NCBI GenBank assembly: GCA_003024985.2
Contig: PXIH01S0002775.1
Source: Euperipatoides rowelli
Lineage: Eukaryota > Onychophora > Udeonychophora > Euonychophora > Peripatopsidae
Length of the DNA: 10,808 bases
Direction: 5' to 3' (one strand)
Made by a program: the position numbers and the translations under genes
In this document: one piece after another, positions 1-7,925 of the stretch
Layout of the letters: each line of letters begins with the position of its first letter
Numbering within the stretch: the first letter of the stretch is position 1
The notes under the pieces: generated by a model
What the model saw: the letters and a program-made list of their open reading frames with translations, nothing else
Told to the model about the DNA's origin: nothing
Database searches by the model: none

Positions 1-460
1 AAAAAAAAAAAAAAAGTTTTAACATTATACAAAAAAAAAGATGCATTAAAATGCAATGGGGAAAAAGGAGAGTAGAAAGAGGGGACCCAAAACAAATAAA
101 AACTAGAAGTAAAAAACTTGTAAAGCCAAATTTAGTGCAAGTTCTCCAAATAGGAATTTTTTACTTCCATTCTAATATTGCACAGTTACGTTTTCTTTAA
201 AATACCGCAAGTAATTCTCAAAATAACGAACAGATCTAGACAGTCCAGATAGTCTTTAAAAATATTTATAAAAATGGTTTGCAGGCGCCAAAACATCTAA
301 ATTGTCGACAATAGTTAAACATGTTTTCTTTTTACTAAAACTTATATTAGTAATAGGCCTACAGTGATTTCATTTACAATTAAAATTTATGCAATAAGGA
401 TTTTGTTTTATAATATCTTTTAATCACAACATAGCCTAGAGTCTCATTTCTCTTAAAAAA

Positions 461-473
461 ACACACACACACA
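461..473. repeat. (AC)n microsatellite
   Basis: Short AC dinucleotide run of 13 bases, preceded by an A run. Confidence 0.9.
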
Positions 474-1326
474 AAAATGTCTAAACTTTATACCAAAACC
501 CGAAAAAAATTCTCAATAGTATGTTGAGAATATTTTCTCATATTTTGTGGTGGAAAAGCCTTTTAAGGAGATACTACAATTAAAGCAATGGAATGAGAAA
601 ATTAAATGATTTGAAGACACATCGAGCTGGAGATCAAAATAGAAGAATATTTAAAAAAAAAAGTTAAGTACAGTTCCAGTTTCAATGCTTTTACTCAAAA
701 AATCGGAAGTAAAACTAAGCTTCTAAAATTGATCTAAACTAGTTGGGATAATTTAATACCCAATGTGAATATATGAAGAGAATTAATCAAGAACATTAGT
801 AAGCAGCAATTTGTAGCCTATTTAAATTTCAAATACAGAATTCAAGATTTCACTTCAAAATTGTAAATATGGTTCAATTTGTAAATGTTTATCGTTCAGA
901 CCCAAATATACACAGTTCTTTGTCATGTGAAACGAGTGACCAAATCAGATAGCAGGTCAGCTTTAGTTTCATGCGGGTTTGTACCTAATTTCCTTTCTTC
1001 TCATAAGATATTGGCTTAAACCTTGACCCTCATTCTAAATTTGTGTTGTTTCGCCAAGGTATTTTAAAAGTAGACCCTAAACTACAATGTTTTCAGCTAT
1101 GGGATTATGAATAAACAATGTCATCTCTAAAAGGGATTTATACAAGTTTGCTATATAGTCAACTTAATCCTGTAAAATATGGTTAAGAATACTCTAAATA
1201 CTTTTTATTTAAATATTAGATTAAATATTCTACATTTAAAAAAAGTTTGCATTTTTACATTTCAAGATTCCTAAATTTCCCCGCTAGTCTACTTTAAAAT
1301 GTTTATTTTATTAAATTTTATGACAC

Positions 1327-1345
1327 TATATATATATATATATAT
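1327..1345. repeat. (TA)n microsatellite
   Basis: Nineteen bases of uninterrupted TA dinucleotides in non-coding AT-rich DNA. Confidence 0.95.
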
Positions 1346-1903
1346 GTAACTTTTTATTTTTTATAAACAGTAGGCTATATATTAAACTTAATCATTACGT
1401 CATAAGACTAGTAGGCTACATGTTTAAAAATAGTCACGGTAAATCAAAATTTCATTTAGTTTAGCACTTTTAATATGTTGAGGGACATCATTACTTAGCC
1501 TAAAAGTACCGTAAGCCCAATAATAATATAAGATAGGATAATGGTTGCAACCTAAAATATAATTTTATTTTAATACATTATACTAAATCTCTTAAAAAAA
1601 AGTTTCCTTGATAATTATTTAAAAATAGCTACAAAATTGGATGAGTTTTAAACAGAAAAGATTATTAAAAAAATTCTGCCAGAAAAAGATAAATTGCAAT
1701 ATATTATTGATGAGGGTCATTTAAATTTAACATCAATAATTACTTTCTATCTACTTCAGGATCTGACTTACAACAAAGCTTTTTGATGATTACAACCAAT
1801 TAGCATATTAATTATGCTCATGGTTTAAAAAACAAAAAATGTCATTAAATTGTATTACTAGAAACACTCTTAAATTATAACATGCCTGGGGTACTAATTT
1901 GTA

Positions 1904-2207
1904 TTTTTTTTTTTAAAATTTCAAGATATTGGATCAATAAATTGTATGAGTAAAATCTCATTTACTGTATTTGTAACCTATATTCAAAGTTTTAATTTTT
2001 ATATCTTTTTTTTTTTTATTCTTCTAAATAGCCTAGACTATCCTGTATATGTTTTTTTTTTCACATATATTTCTATAGTACCGGTAGTCGTTTAAACAAT
2101 TTTTTTTCACCCTTGTAACTTGATTTTTTTTACTGATTTTTTTTAAATAATTTACACACAAGATGGTGGCTCATTAGCATAATTTAATTAGCTTACATTT
2201 TTTTTTT
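1904..2207 (+). repeat. Cluster of seven T8-T12 tracts, all on one strand
   Basis: Runs of 8-12 T begin at 1904, 2006, 2052, 2100, 2124, 2137 and 2198, all T on the plus strand with no matching A8 run between them. Such clusters stiffen DNA and disfavour nucleosomes, and can also act as polypyrimidine tracts. Background AT-richness explains part of this. Confidence 0.6.
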
Positions 2208-3076
2208 GCTACATGGATAATCATAACATGTCAGCACAGGGATAAATCAAAAAATTATTTTCAAGCTTATGCTAATTAAGATCTAAAATATTGTTGGCCA
2301 AATTTCAAATTATAGGTCTAAGTATTCTAACCAAATAATAAAATTATAGACCTTTGTGTATTATTTTCTATAAAATAATATATCGATTAAAAACTACCAC
2401 TTTACTAGAATTATCTGACAATAAATTTACTTAAGTTACAGTAATTATCACCATATAAACTTTGTATTATTGAACATTTTAGTTAGTAAATTAATTCATG
2501 AACAATTATAAAAAACAAAACAAGTTTTTATAGACTGATCTAATAAATGTACAAATAGATGTAACTAAACTGTCCTGCTTATGGTCAGGGTTTAAACCCT
2601 ATATAATAATAATAAAAATGTATGAAATAGCCTATATTACATTTTATTGCAATTGTTATAGCAAAATATTTCAAGTGAAATAAACCACAAAGGCTAACAT
2701 TTAACCAGACAACAAGCAGTGATATTAATGTAGCCTTTATGACTTTAAATATTAATTATCGAATCCGTGCAGATCACACTATGGCATAGCTGATTCATTA
2801 CTTAGACGTAATTATTGTCTACGAATAATGAAATGACATTTAAAAAAAAGGAAATTGCTAGCATCATAGATCATTAAAAATATTAAATATCAATTCTATT
2901 TTTAACGTCAATTTAGTTTTATTTTGCCAAAAAAAAAATGTAGGCCTATGTTTACAGTAATTCATAAACATTTATTTCATTTTTAATAAATAAGGTGTGA
3001 ATACCTAAGTTTTATACATGTTAAAAAAACAACTAACACTTCATCTAATACATCATCTTAAATAAAAATCAAAAGC

Positions 3077-3177
3077 AAAAACATCGACATCGTTAGAAAA
3101 CATCAACATCTCACCAATGATGGCAAAAACATCAAACATCGACCTCTGACCATCGATGTGTGCCAAACATCGATGTT
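3077..3177. repeat. Cluster of AACATCGA/CATCGATG-like repeats
   Basis: Within about 100 bp the word ACATC(G/A)A recurs as AAAACATCGACATCG (3078-3092), AAAACATCAACATC (3097-3110), AAACATCGAC (near 3134-3143), CCATCGATG (3150-3158) and the perfect palindrome AACATCGATGTT (3166-3177). It is richer in CG dinucleotides than the surrounding AT-rich DNA, so it stands out. It could be a degenerate minisatellite, the end of a mobile element, or a cluster of protein binding sites; no target-site duplication or matching distant arm was found by eye. Confidence 0.6.
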
Positions 3178-4503
3178 CATTTATTAAACATATTTTAACA
3201 CCTTTTTAAATTAAATAAGAAAATTTGATAAACAGTTTTTTGGCAAAATAAAACTACCGGTATATTGACAAAGTTGAAAATACATTTTAACAGGCTAATT
3301 ATGCAATTGAATTTGGGGCGAAAAAAATGTTAATGTTCCATTTATAGGTTTTATTCATATTTATTTTTTTCTGTGTTCTTTCAATGGGTTACCATACTAG
3401 TGATGTTATGATTAAATTCATTAAAATTTTAACTGTACAATAGCGCTAAGTGACCATCAAATTTAAGACGTAGTTCTATTCATAAGCAAGATCTTTTAAA
3501 AGAACAGTAGATATTGCATTATCCACAAGTGAAAAATGGTTTATCCCTTCATCTTAAAATGCATCAGCAGATGCTTCCATTTTGTGTAAATGACATTGTG
3601 CATTGGCGTATACATACATAACCAAAACAGCTGAAAATCGTTTTTTTTTTAATTTATTATGCTTGTACCTCACTTTCTTATTTTTAGAAAGGCTACAGTG
3701 AGTTAATATACTGTAATGAAACAAGTTAAATAGTTTTCCTTTTCATTTTAAGATAAATTAATTTTCTCTTTCCAAAGTTTTGAATGCATAAAACTAAATA
3801 AATAATCAGCAATAACTTAATCGTGCAATTTTCTCACATTCAAACCACAACGAATTTAGCTATAGATTGTGAATGTTTTATGTTTTTATTGTTTTGTATA
3901 GTAAGCTCGTGGAGGCGTCCATATTTGTTTATTTTATTAATTTTAATATTTTCCACCTCATGTGGATTGGCACTAGTGCTCAAGGTAATAAAAAGAATGA
4001 GAACTAAGCTTAAATTATCATGGGTTAGCTGAACTCACCTCGTCTTTGCCTATAACTTCAGGCCATAAGCTACCATATGTCAAGGACAATCCCGATGGCT
4101 TTTCACTTTGTTTTGTGTGTTAAGCAATTCAAATGTGTATAGCAATCTATGGAAGGGAAGACAGCCGGCATTCTCTACAATATTTTCAAGACTGATGGGG
4201 TAAGCTTCCTCATTATTATTATTTGTCAAAATTGTTCTGGTTGAAATACCAAAAATATATACAGTAGGCTATATATATTTTTCCCATTTTCACATTGCGT
4301 TTCTGCATACTTTACGATGAAGTACGCCTATTTCATAGTAAATGTTCATCAAGCTAGAATCACTCAGCCTAACGGGACTAAATAGATGACTGCTAAGAGG
4401 AATAATGAATCCTACTTCATTGTAAAACCTAGAAATTTTTCGATTTTTTTCTCCTGAACGAATAAATAATGGGCGAAAGGATTAAAAAGTATAAGAGCAT
4501 TTG

Positions 4504-4531
4504 GGCTAATTAAGCATAGAAACAATTAGCC
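4504..4531. repeat. 8-bp inverted repeat GGCTAATT
   Basis: GGCTAATT (4504-4511) and AATTAGCC (4524-4531) are separated by 12 nt, with TTT/AAA outer flanks. It shares its core with the stem-loop at 4863-4891 about 350 bp away, which hints at a common repeat. Confidence 0.6.
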
Positions 4532-4862
4532 AAACTTTTTCTATAACATTTGAACAATGTCTAATATTATCATATAGGCCTACCGTACCAGACTAAGTTT
4601 TAACTATGGGAGGCTATTTAAAATTAAAAAGTTCACCTGATTGATAGAATATCTACTGTAGGCTACTTAAATCACAAATCATTTGAAATAAACTTGTATA
4701 TATCGCTAATTAAAATTAATGTTATACTTTGTATTTTTGTTATTTGCAATAGCCTACTCCATTAGAACAATTTCAGAAATTGATTACTACCAATGGTAAT
4801 ATTTAATACTGAAATTTTCTTTAAAGTGATATTTAAAAATACCTACAGTAAATAGGATTTTG

Positions 4863-4891
4863 GCTAATTATGTTGAGCAAACATAATTAGC
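4863..4891. repeat. Perfect 11-bp inverted repeat GCTAATTATGT
   Basis: GCTAATTATGT (4863-4873) and ACATAATTAGC (4881-4891) are exact reverse complements around a 7-nt spacer, flanked by TTTTG and AAAA that extend the stem with a bulge. The same core word GCTAATTA occurs elsewhere, for example near 3295, 4506 and 2270, so it may be part of a dispersed repeat family. Confidence 0.75.
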
Positions 4892-5767
4892 AAAATTTTA
4901 GATTTCTTAGCATTTGGCTAAAATGCGAGTGGCAGCTTAAACCCGAGTTTCTGAAAACCAATCGTTTTGATGGAATAACCCTATAGCTTACAATAAAATC
5001 AGAAGTGAGGCAAAGAAACAAGTGACAAAGAAAGTATTAACAAAGCAGGACAGTGTATATCCTTATAAGGTTATTACACTAAAATGACAATTATAAAGAT
5101 TTTTTCTTGGTCCAATTTTATTTTTTGGATTGTGCCTGCAAACCCATTTTTAAACTTTGAATGGCCTAATATTAAATCTTTTCCCAAACATAATAAAATA
5201 ATTTGTTAAATTGCTAAATATAGGCCTAGTAGTTTTTATGAGGAAATTTTCTTTTTAACTTTTATATACCAAACTTTGGTGTCATAAGATGAGAAGCTTT
5301 GGTTTAGTTTAGAGTCATAGACTATTAGATGATTGAAACCTCCATTAGACTTTTTGTTTTCGAAATGAAAACTTAAACTTAGTAAACATAAAAATTTGCA
5401 ACAAATTGACATTAAATTTTAAGCAGTTGGTGTTTCTTTTTGCTTGTATGCAATTGCAGCACTTTAAGAAAAATGAATAAATTTTTGTAATAAAGCGGCT
5501 AACAAATATGATGGCTACGGTATTTAAAAAATTTAATATATCATTTGATGACTATACAACACATCCATATAAACTTAGAAGAAAAAAAAACTGAACGTAC
5601 TTAAAGTCTGAATTCTATTCTGCAAAAATAGCATTATATGAACAAATAAAAATTAGTCTCAGTAAAAGAAAAATATATATAGTTCCTAAGGTTTAAACTT
5701 TTTTCTTGAAAATTAACAAGTATAAAAGGGTGCCCAATTTGTTTAAATTATAATGCACATATAAATT

Positions 5768-5773
5768 TTTATT
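5768..5773 (-). terminator. Candidate AATAAA poly(A) signal
   Basis: Canonical hexamer on the minus strand (TTTATT on plus), followed by a short TG-containing stretch (ATATGTGCATT) that could serve as a downstream element. It is the first AATAAA found after the stop codon of the 575-residue gene. In such AT-rich DNA a chance hexamer is common, so the case rests on it being the first one in 2.16 kb. Confidence 0.35.
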
Positions 5774-6063
5774 TAATTTTAAAAATTTGATCTAGAAAAA
5801 AAATATATAATTGATTTTTAACAACATTTAAAAATCTTTCCTTCTCAAAAGGTAAAACATTTTGTACTGTCGGTTGTGATTGCGAAGGTAAATGTGGTCA
5901 TCAATTTATATATTATCAATAAACAAACATATAAAATACAATAGCAAAGACAAGGAAAAATATCAACCCTGTAAACACTTGCCACAATGCACATCTTTTT
6001 TGAATTCATTACAATAGAAGAAAACAAAAAAAATATAAATTTTTGTACCATAACCAAGAGGAC

Positions 6064-6088
6064 AAAAAAAAAAACTTTTTTTTTTTTT
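6064..6088. repeat. A11-C-T13 inverted homopolymer repeat
   Basis: Eleven A, one C, then thirteen T form a near-perfect palindrome with essentially no loop. It is prone to slippage and may be partly an assembly or length-polymorphism artefact. It directly precedes a splice-like site on the plus strand. Confidence 0.8.
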
Positions 6089-6104
6089 AAACTGGCAGGT
6101 AAGT
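6076..6104 (+). other. Juxtaposed 3' and 5' splice site (recursive-splice-like)
   Basis: On the plus strand a T13 tract (6076-6088) is followed by AAACTGGCAG and then GTAAGT (6099-6104). CAG|GTAAGT is an ideal animal 5' splice donor, while T-tract plus CAG is an acceptor, and the two share one junction (6098/6099). This is the layout of recursive-splicing ratchet points known from long introns in Drosophila and vertebrates. It would make sense only if a plus-strand gene with a long intron spans the window, for which no exon is proven here. Confidence 0.3.
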
Positions 6105-6680
6105 GGAATATAATCTAAAATGAACAAAATAAGTAAAAACAAGACAGCTGAGCCCCCTCTATCCTTATATTATTTTTGCACGGCTCCATATAGAAATAAA
6201 CACTACAACTGGCTTTCTCACTTGATATTTTAATATTTCAAACTGCAAAGGCAAGTCTGAAATATTATCAAAAATTGTTTTGTTTTTTTGTGTTTTTATA
6301 GATCATATCCCTTTTTATATATAATAAAAAAAATACACCAAACAATTTCAGCAAAATTCTACTTATAGTAGAAAAGACGCAATACAATGATCACATACTC
6401 TATATTTAGGCCACAAACAAACTACTTTTTTTTCTTCCCCCAAATATAAAGCTAAAGAATAAACTTTATATATACACTGTATATAAAAAGATTTAACATA
6501 AAAATCCCAATAGAATTTCACCTAAAACTGCTTACCAGCTTCATGGAAGGAAATTGAAATTGGTTCATTATTTTTAAATAAAATTTATCAATATTTTGTA
6601 CTTTCAATGAAATATCACTCATAATTAATTCAACAAACTTATTGCTAAAAAATAGCCAATATATAAGTTACTAATTATCA

Positions 6681-6705
6681 AAACAAACAAACAAACAAAA
6701 AAAAA
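6681..6705. repeat. (AAAC)4 plus A-run
   Basis: Four exact AAAC units (6681-6696) followed by nine A. This resembles a slippage-derived simple repeat or an old A-rich retroposon tail; no retroposon body was recognised beside it. Confidence 0.85.
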
Positions 6706-6915
6706 TGAAAAAATTACAACAAAAAAAGGACTATTTTCTAATGACAAAATCTGACTAAAAAAAAAAGAAAGTCTGAAGAATAAAAATCGTTTTGTGCAGT
6801 ATTCTCCAGACAGCTTGTACTTTTTATGGAATGATAAAATTTTTGCTGGATGGAAATAACAGCAAACATTTAAAAAATGCTATAGCTTTGATATATTGAA
6901 TATAGAGATATACAA

Positions 6916-6933
6916 ATATATATATATATATAT
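6916..6933. repeat. (AT)n microsatellite
   Basis: Eighteen bases of uninterrupted AT dinucleotides, within the presumed 3' UTR of the minus-strand gene. Confidence 0.95.
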
Positions 6934-7349
6934 GTTGATAGATGAATTGGCAAAGGCAGCACTGGATATAGAAAAAAAGGCAACATGGACATTTTTTTTT
7001 TCTTTTTTTCCTTTTTTGTTATTGTCTAAAACTAGACATTAAAAATGAAGCAAAGACAAAAAGCATTAGTCTAAGAAGTTTTGAACTTGTACTTTAAAAA
7101 TTGCAAAAAAATAAGCTAGGCTTATTTTTTATAACAGTCACGGTCAATCATTTTCTTTGAAAATGTTTTATAATTACGATAATTTTTTTCTTCTTCAGAA
7201 ACAAGAAAATGCCCATCACAGATATGGTTAGCTATTATGATTAGCTACATACTTCTCAAAAAGGACAGATACTCTTTATATATATATTATATATACATAC
7301 TGTCTGTATGCACAGTATTGCATATATACTGTATATACAGTCTATGTAG

Positions 7350-7370
7350 TGTACATACCTGGTATGTACA
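7350..7370. repeat. 21-bp near-perfect palindrome
   Basis: Arms TGTACATACC (7350-7359) and GGTATGTACA (7361-7370) are exact reverse complements separated by one base. This favours DNA cruciform extrusion or binding by a dimeric protein over an RNA hairpin, because there is no room for a loop. It belongs to the larger palindromic tract. Confidence 0.8.
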
Positions 7371-7617
7371 TACTGCATACACAGTATATGCTGTATATGG
7401 TACATAAACAACATATACTTGTGTGCATAGTACATATGCAGTATATGGTGTATATATATATAGAACATGCACAGATATAGTACATGTATATATAGTACAA
7501 TAGAACGTAGCCTCAGTATAAACTATATAGGCTACTCCATATATCTGTATATAGTCGATATGTAAAATTATGTATATGCAGTGTACATACAACATACTGT
7601 ATATACTGCACATATAG

Positions 7618-7652
7618 TATTAATACTGTATATTATGCATACAGTATTAATA
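7618..7652. repeat. Perfect 14-bp inverted repeat with 7-nt loop
   Basis: Arms at 7618-7631 (TATTAATACTGTAT) and 7639-7652 (ATACAGTATTAATA) are exact reverse complements around the spacer ATTATGC. It is the longest perfect stem seen by eye in the window and sits inside the pyrimidine-purine tract. In RNA from either strand it would form a compact hairpin. Confidence 0.85.
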
Positions 7653-7810
7653 ATGTATACACATGTACCATATACTGTACATATTCCCTGCATATGCCAC
7701 ATAAATACTGTAAGTACATTTATATTCATACTGTACATTGCATATAAAGAGACGATATTACTTGTGCAAGTTAGGGATAGGAAGTTACCACTTAGAGCAG
7801 TTACATACAA

Positions 7811-7842
7811 CAAAATAATTTTGTTAGTTCATTTGATGAACT
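7811..7842. repeat. Two adjacent small hairpins just past the stop codon
   Basis: CAAAATAATTTTG (7811-7823; 6-bp arms, 1-nt centre) is followed by AGTTCATTTGATGAACT (7826-7842; 7-bp arms, 3-nt centre). Another small palindrome, GATTTTAAATC, follows at 7848-7858. They lie 70-115 nt downstream of the minus-strand stop codon. In AT-rich DNA such short stems can arise by chance; no function is claimed. Confidence 0.5.
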
Positions 7843-7876
7843 TAAAAGATTTTAAATCCTAGATCTAAAAGGCATA

Positions 7877-7882
7877 TTTAAT
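7877..7882 (-). terminator. Candidate ATTAAA variant poly(A) signal close to the stop
   Basis: The common variant hexamer ATTAAA lies about 45 nt past the stop codon on the minus strand. If used, the mRNA would have a very short 3' UTR that excludes the palindromic tract. No clear GU-rich downstream element is visible, so it ranks below the distal AATAAA as the sole site, but alternative polyadenylation is possible. Confidence 0.2.
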
Positions 7883-7925
7883 TTTGAATTAAAAGATGCA
7901 TATTTTTTTTTTCTCTTTCAAGTTT

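Larger units (their letters stand above)
1..3076. other. AT-rich non-coding stretch, no gene seen
   Basis: No ORF of note and no recognisable RNA gene. It starts with an A15 run and a purine-rich segment (58-85), and holds (AC)n, (TA)n, the T-tract cluster and many copies of the TAGG(C)CTA word. A 7-bp hairpin TTCTCAA/TTGAGAA lies at 510-530. One open fragment of 35 codons (1007-1111, stop at 1112-1114) has no ATG at its start and no recognised similarity. Read as intergenic or intronic DNA. Confidence 0.7.
3178..5767. other. AT-rich non-coding stretch with one weak exon-like patch
   Basis: Mostly AT-rich DNA with TAGG(C)CTA words and the inverted repeats at 4504 and 4863. The patch 4001-4199 is less AT-rich: a pyrimidine-rich acceptor-like CTTCAG ends at 4061 and a donor-like GGG|GTAAGC lies at 4199/4200. 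A 40-codon open stretch (4001-4120) and a 17-codon reading from an ATG at 4149 up to the donor are visible. The GTG-initiated frame at 3823-4032 is hydrophobic and unconvincing. No gene is claimed. Confidence 0.6.
7276..7746. repeat. Palindrome-rich alternating pyrimidine-purine tract (degenerate TACTGTATA array)
   Basis: About 470 bp made almost wholly of TA, TG and CA steps, with recurring CTGTAT, ATACAG, CAGTAT, ATACTG, GTACAT and ATGTAC in both orientations, so both strands look alike. Perfect palindromes include CTGTATATACAG (7329-7340). There is no fixed period, so it is neither a plain microsatellite nor a clean minisatellite. DNA like this can adopt cruciform or Z-form; as RNA it would fold into many hairpins. 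It lies in the presumed 3' UTR of the minus-strand gene. Several ORFs of 70-108 codons across it on both strands are Tyr/Ile/Cys/Met/Val-rich by-products of the repeat and are not annotated. Confidence 0.85.
5768..7925 (-). other. Probable long 3' UTR of the transposase-derived gene
   Basis: After the TAA stop (7926-7928) no convincing coding sequence follows on this strand. The first AATAAA met downstream is at 5768-5773, giving a possible 3' UTR of about 2.16 kb. The dispersed TAGG(C)CTA word common elsewhere occurs only once here (7528), suggesting a different history from the flanks. The stretch holds Pumilio-type UGUAnAUA matches (7290-7297, 7332-7339, 7363-7370, 6469-6476), a palindrome-rich tract, an A/T inverted repeat and two microsatellites. 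An earlier end at a variant ATTAAA (7877-7882 or 6229-6234) is equally possible. Boundaries are inferred, and the short AT-rich ORFs here (for example 5845-6057) are not believed. Confidence 0.4.

Noticed and set aside
58-85. Purine-rich segment resembling an LTR-retrotransposon polypurine tract
   Set aside because: One pyrimidine interrupts it, no LTR-like repeat or primer-binding site was found, and A/G-rich stretches are common here.
3823-4032. 69-codon ORF on the plus strand with a hydrophobic segment
   Set aside because: It begins at GTG, and the membrane-like stretch comes from T-rich DNA. A donor-like AAG|GTAATA at 3982 is noted, but there is not enough to call an exon.
5845-6057. 70-codon ORF on the minus strand
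   Set aside because: It begins at TTG, not ATG, has no recognised domain, and lies in the presumed 3' UTR; hydrophobic content follows from AT-richness.
6520-6540. Minus-strand donor-like CTG|GTAAGC in the presumed 3' UTR
   Set aside because: No coding sequence or matching acceptor downstream supports its use; an isolated donor match is weak evidence.
7256-7862. Overlapping ORFs of 70-108 codons on both strands (7256-7468, 7287-7613, 7568-7813 minus; 7581-7862 plus)
   Set aside because: They are Tyr/Ile/Cys/Met/Val-rich translations of the palindromic TA/TG/CA tract, which lacks stops in several frames at once because of its composition. No domain or codon signal is seen.
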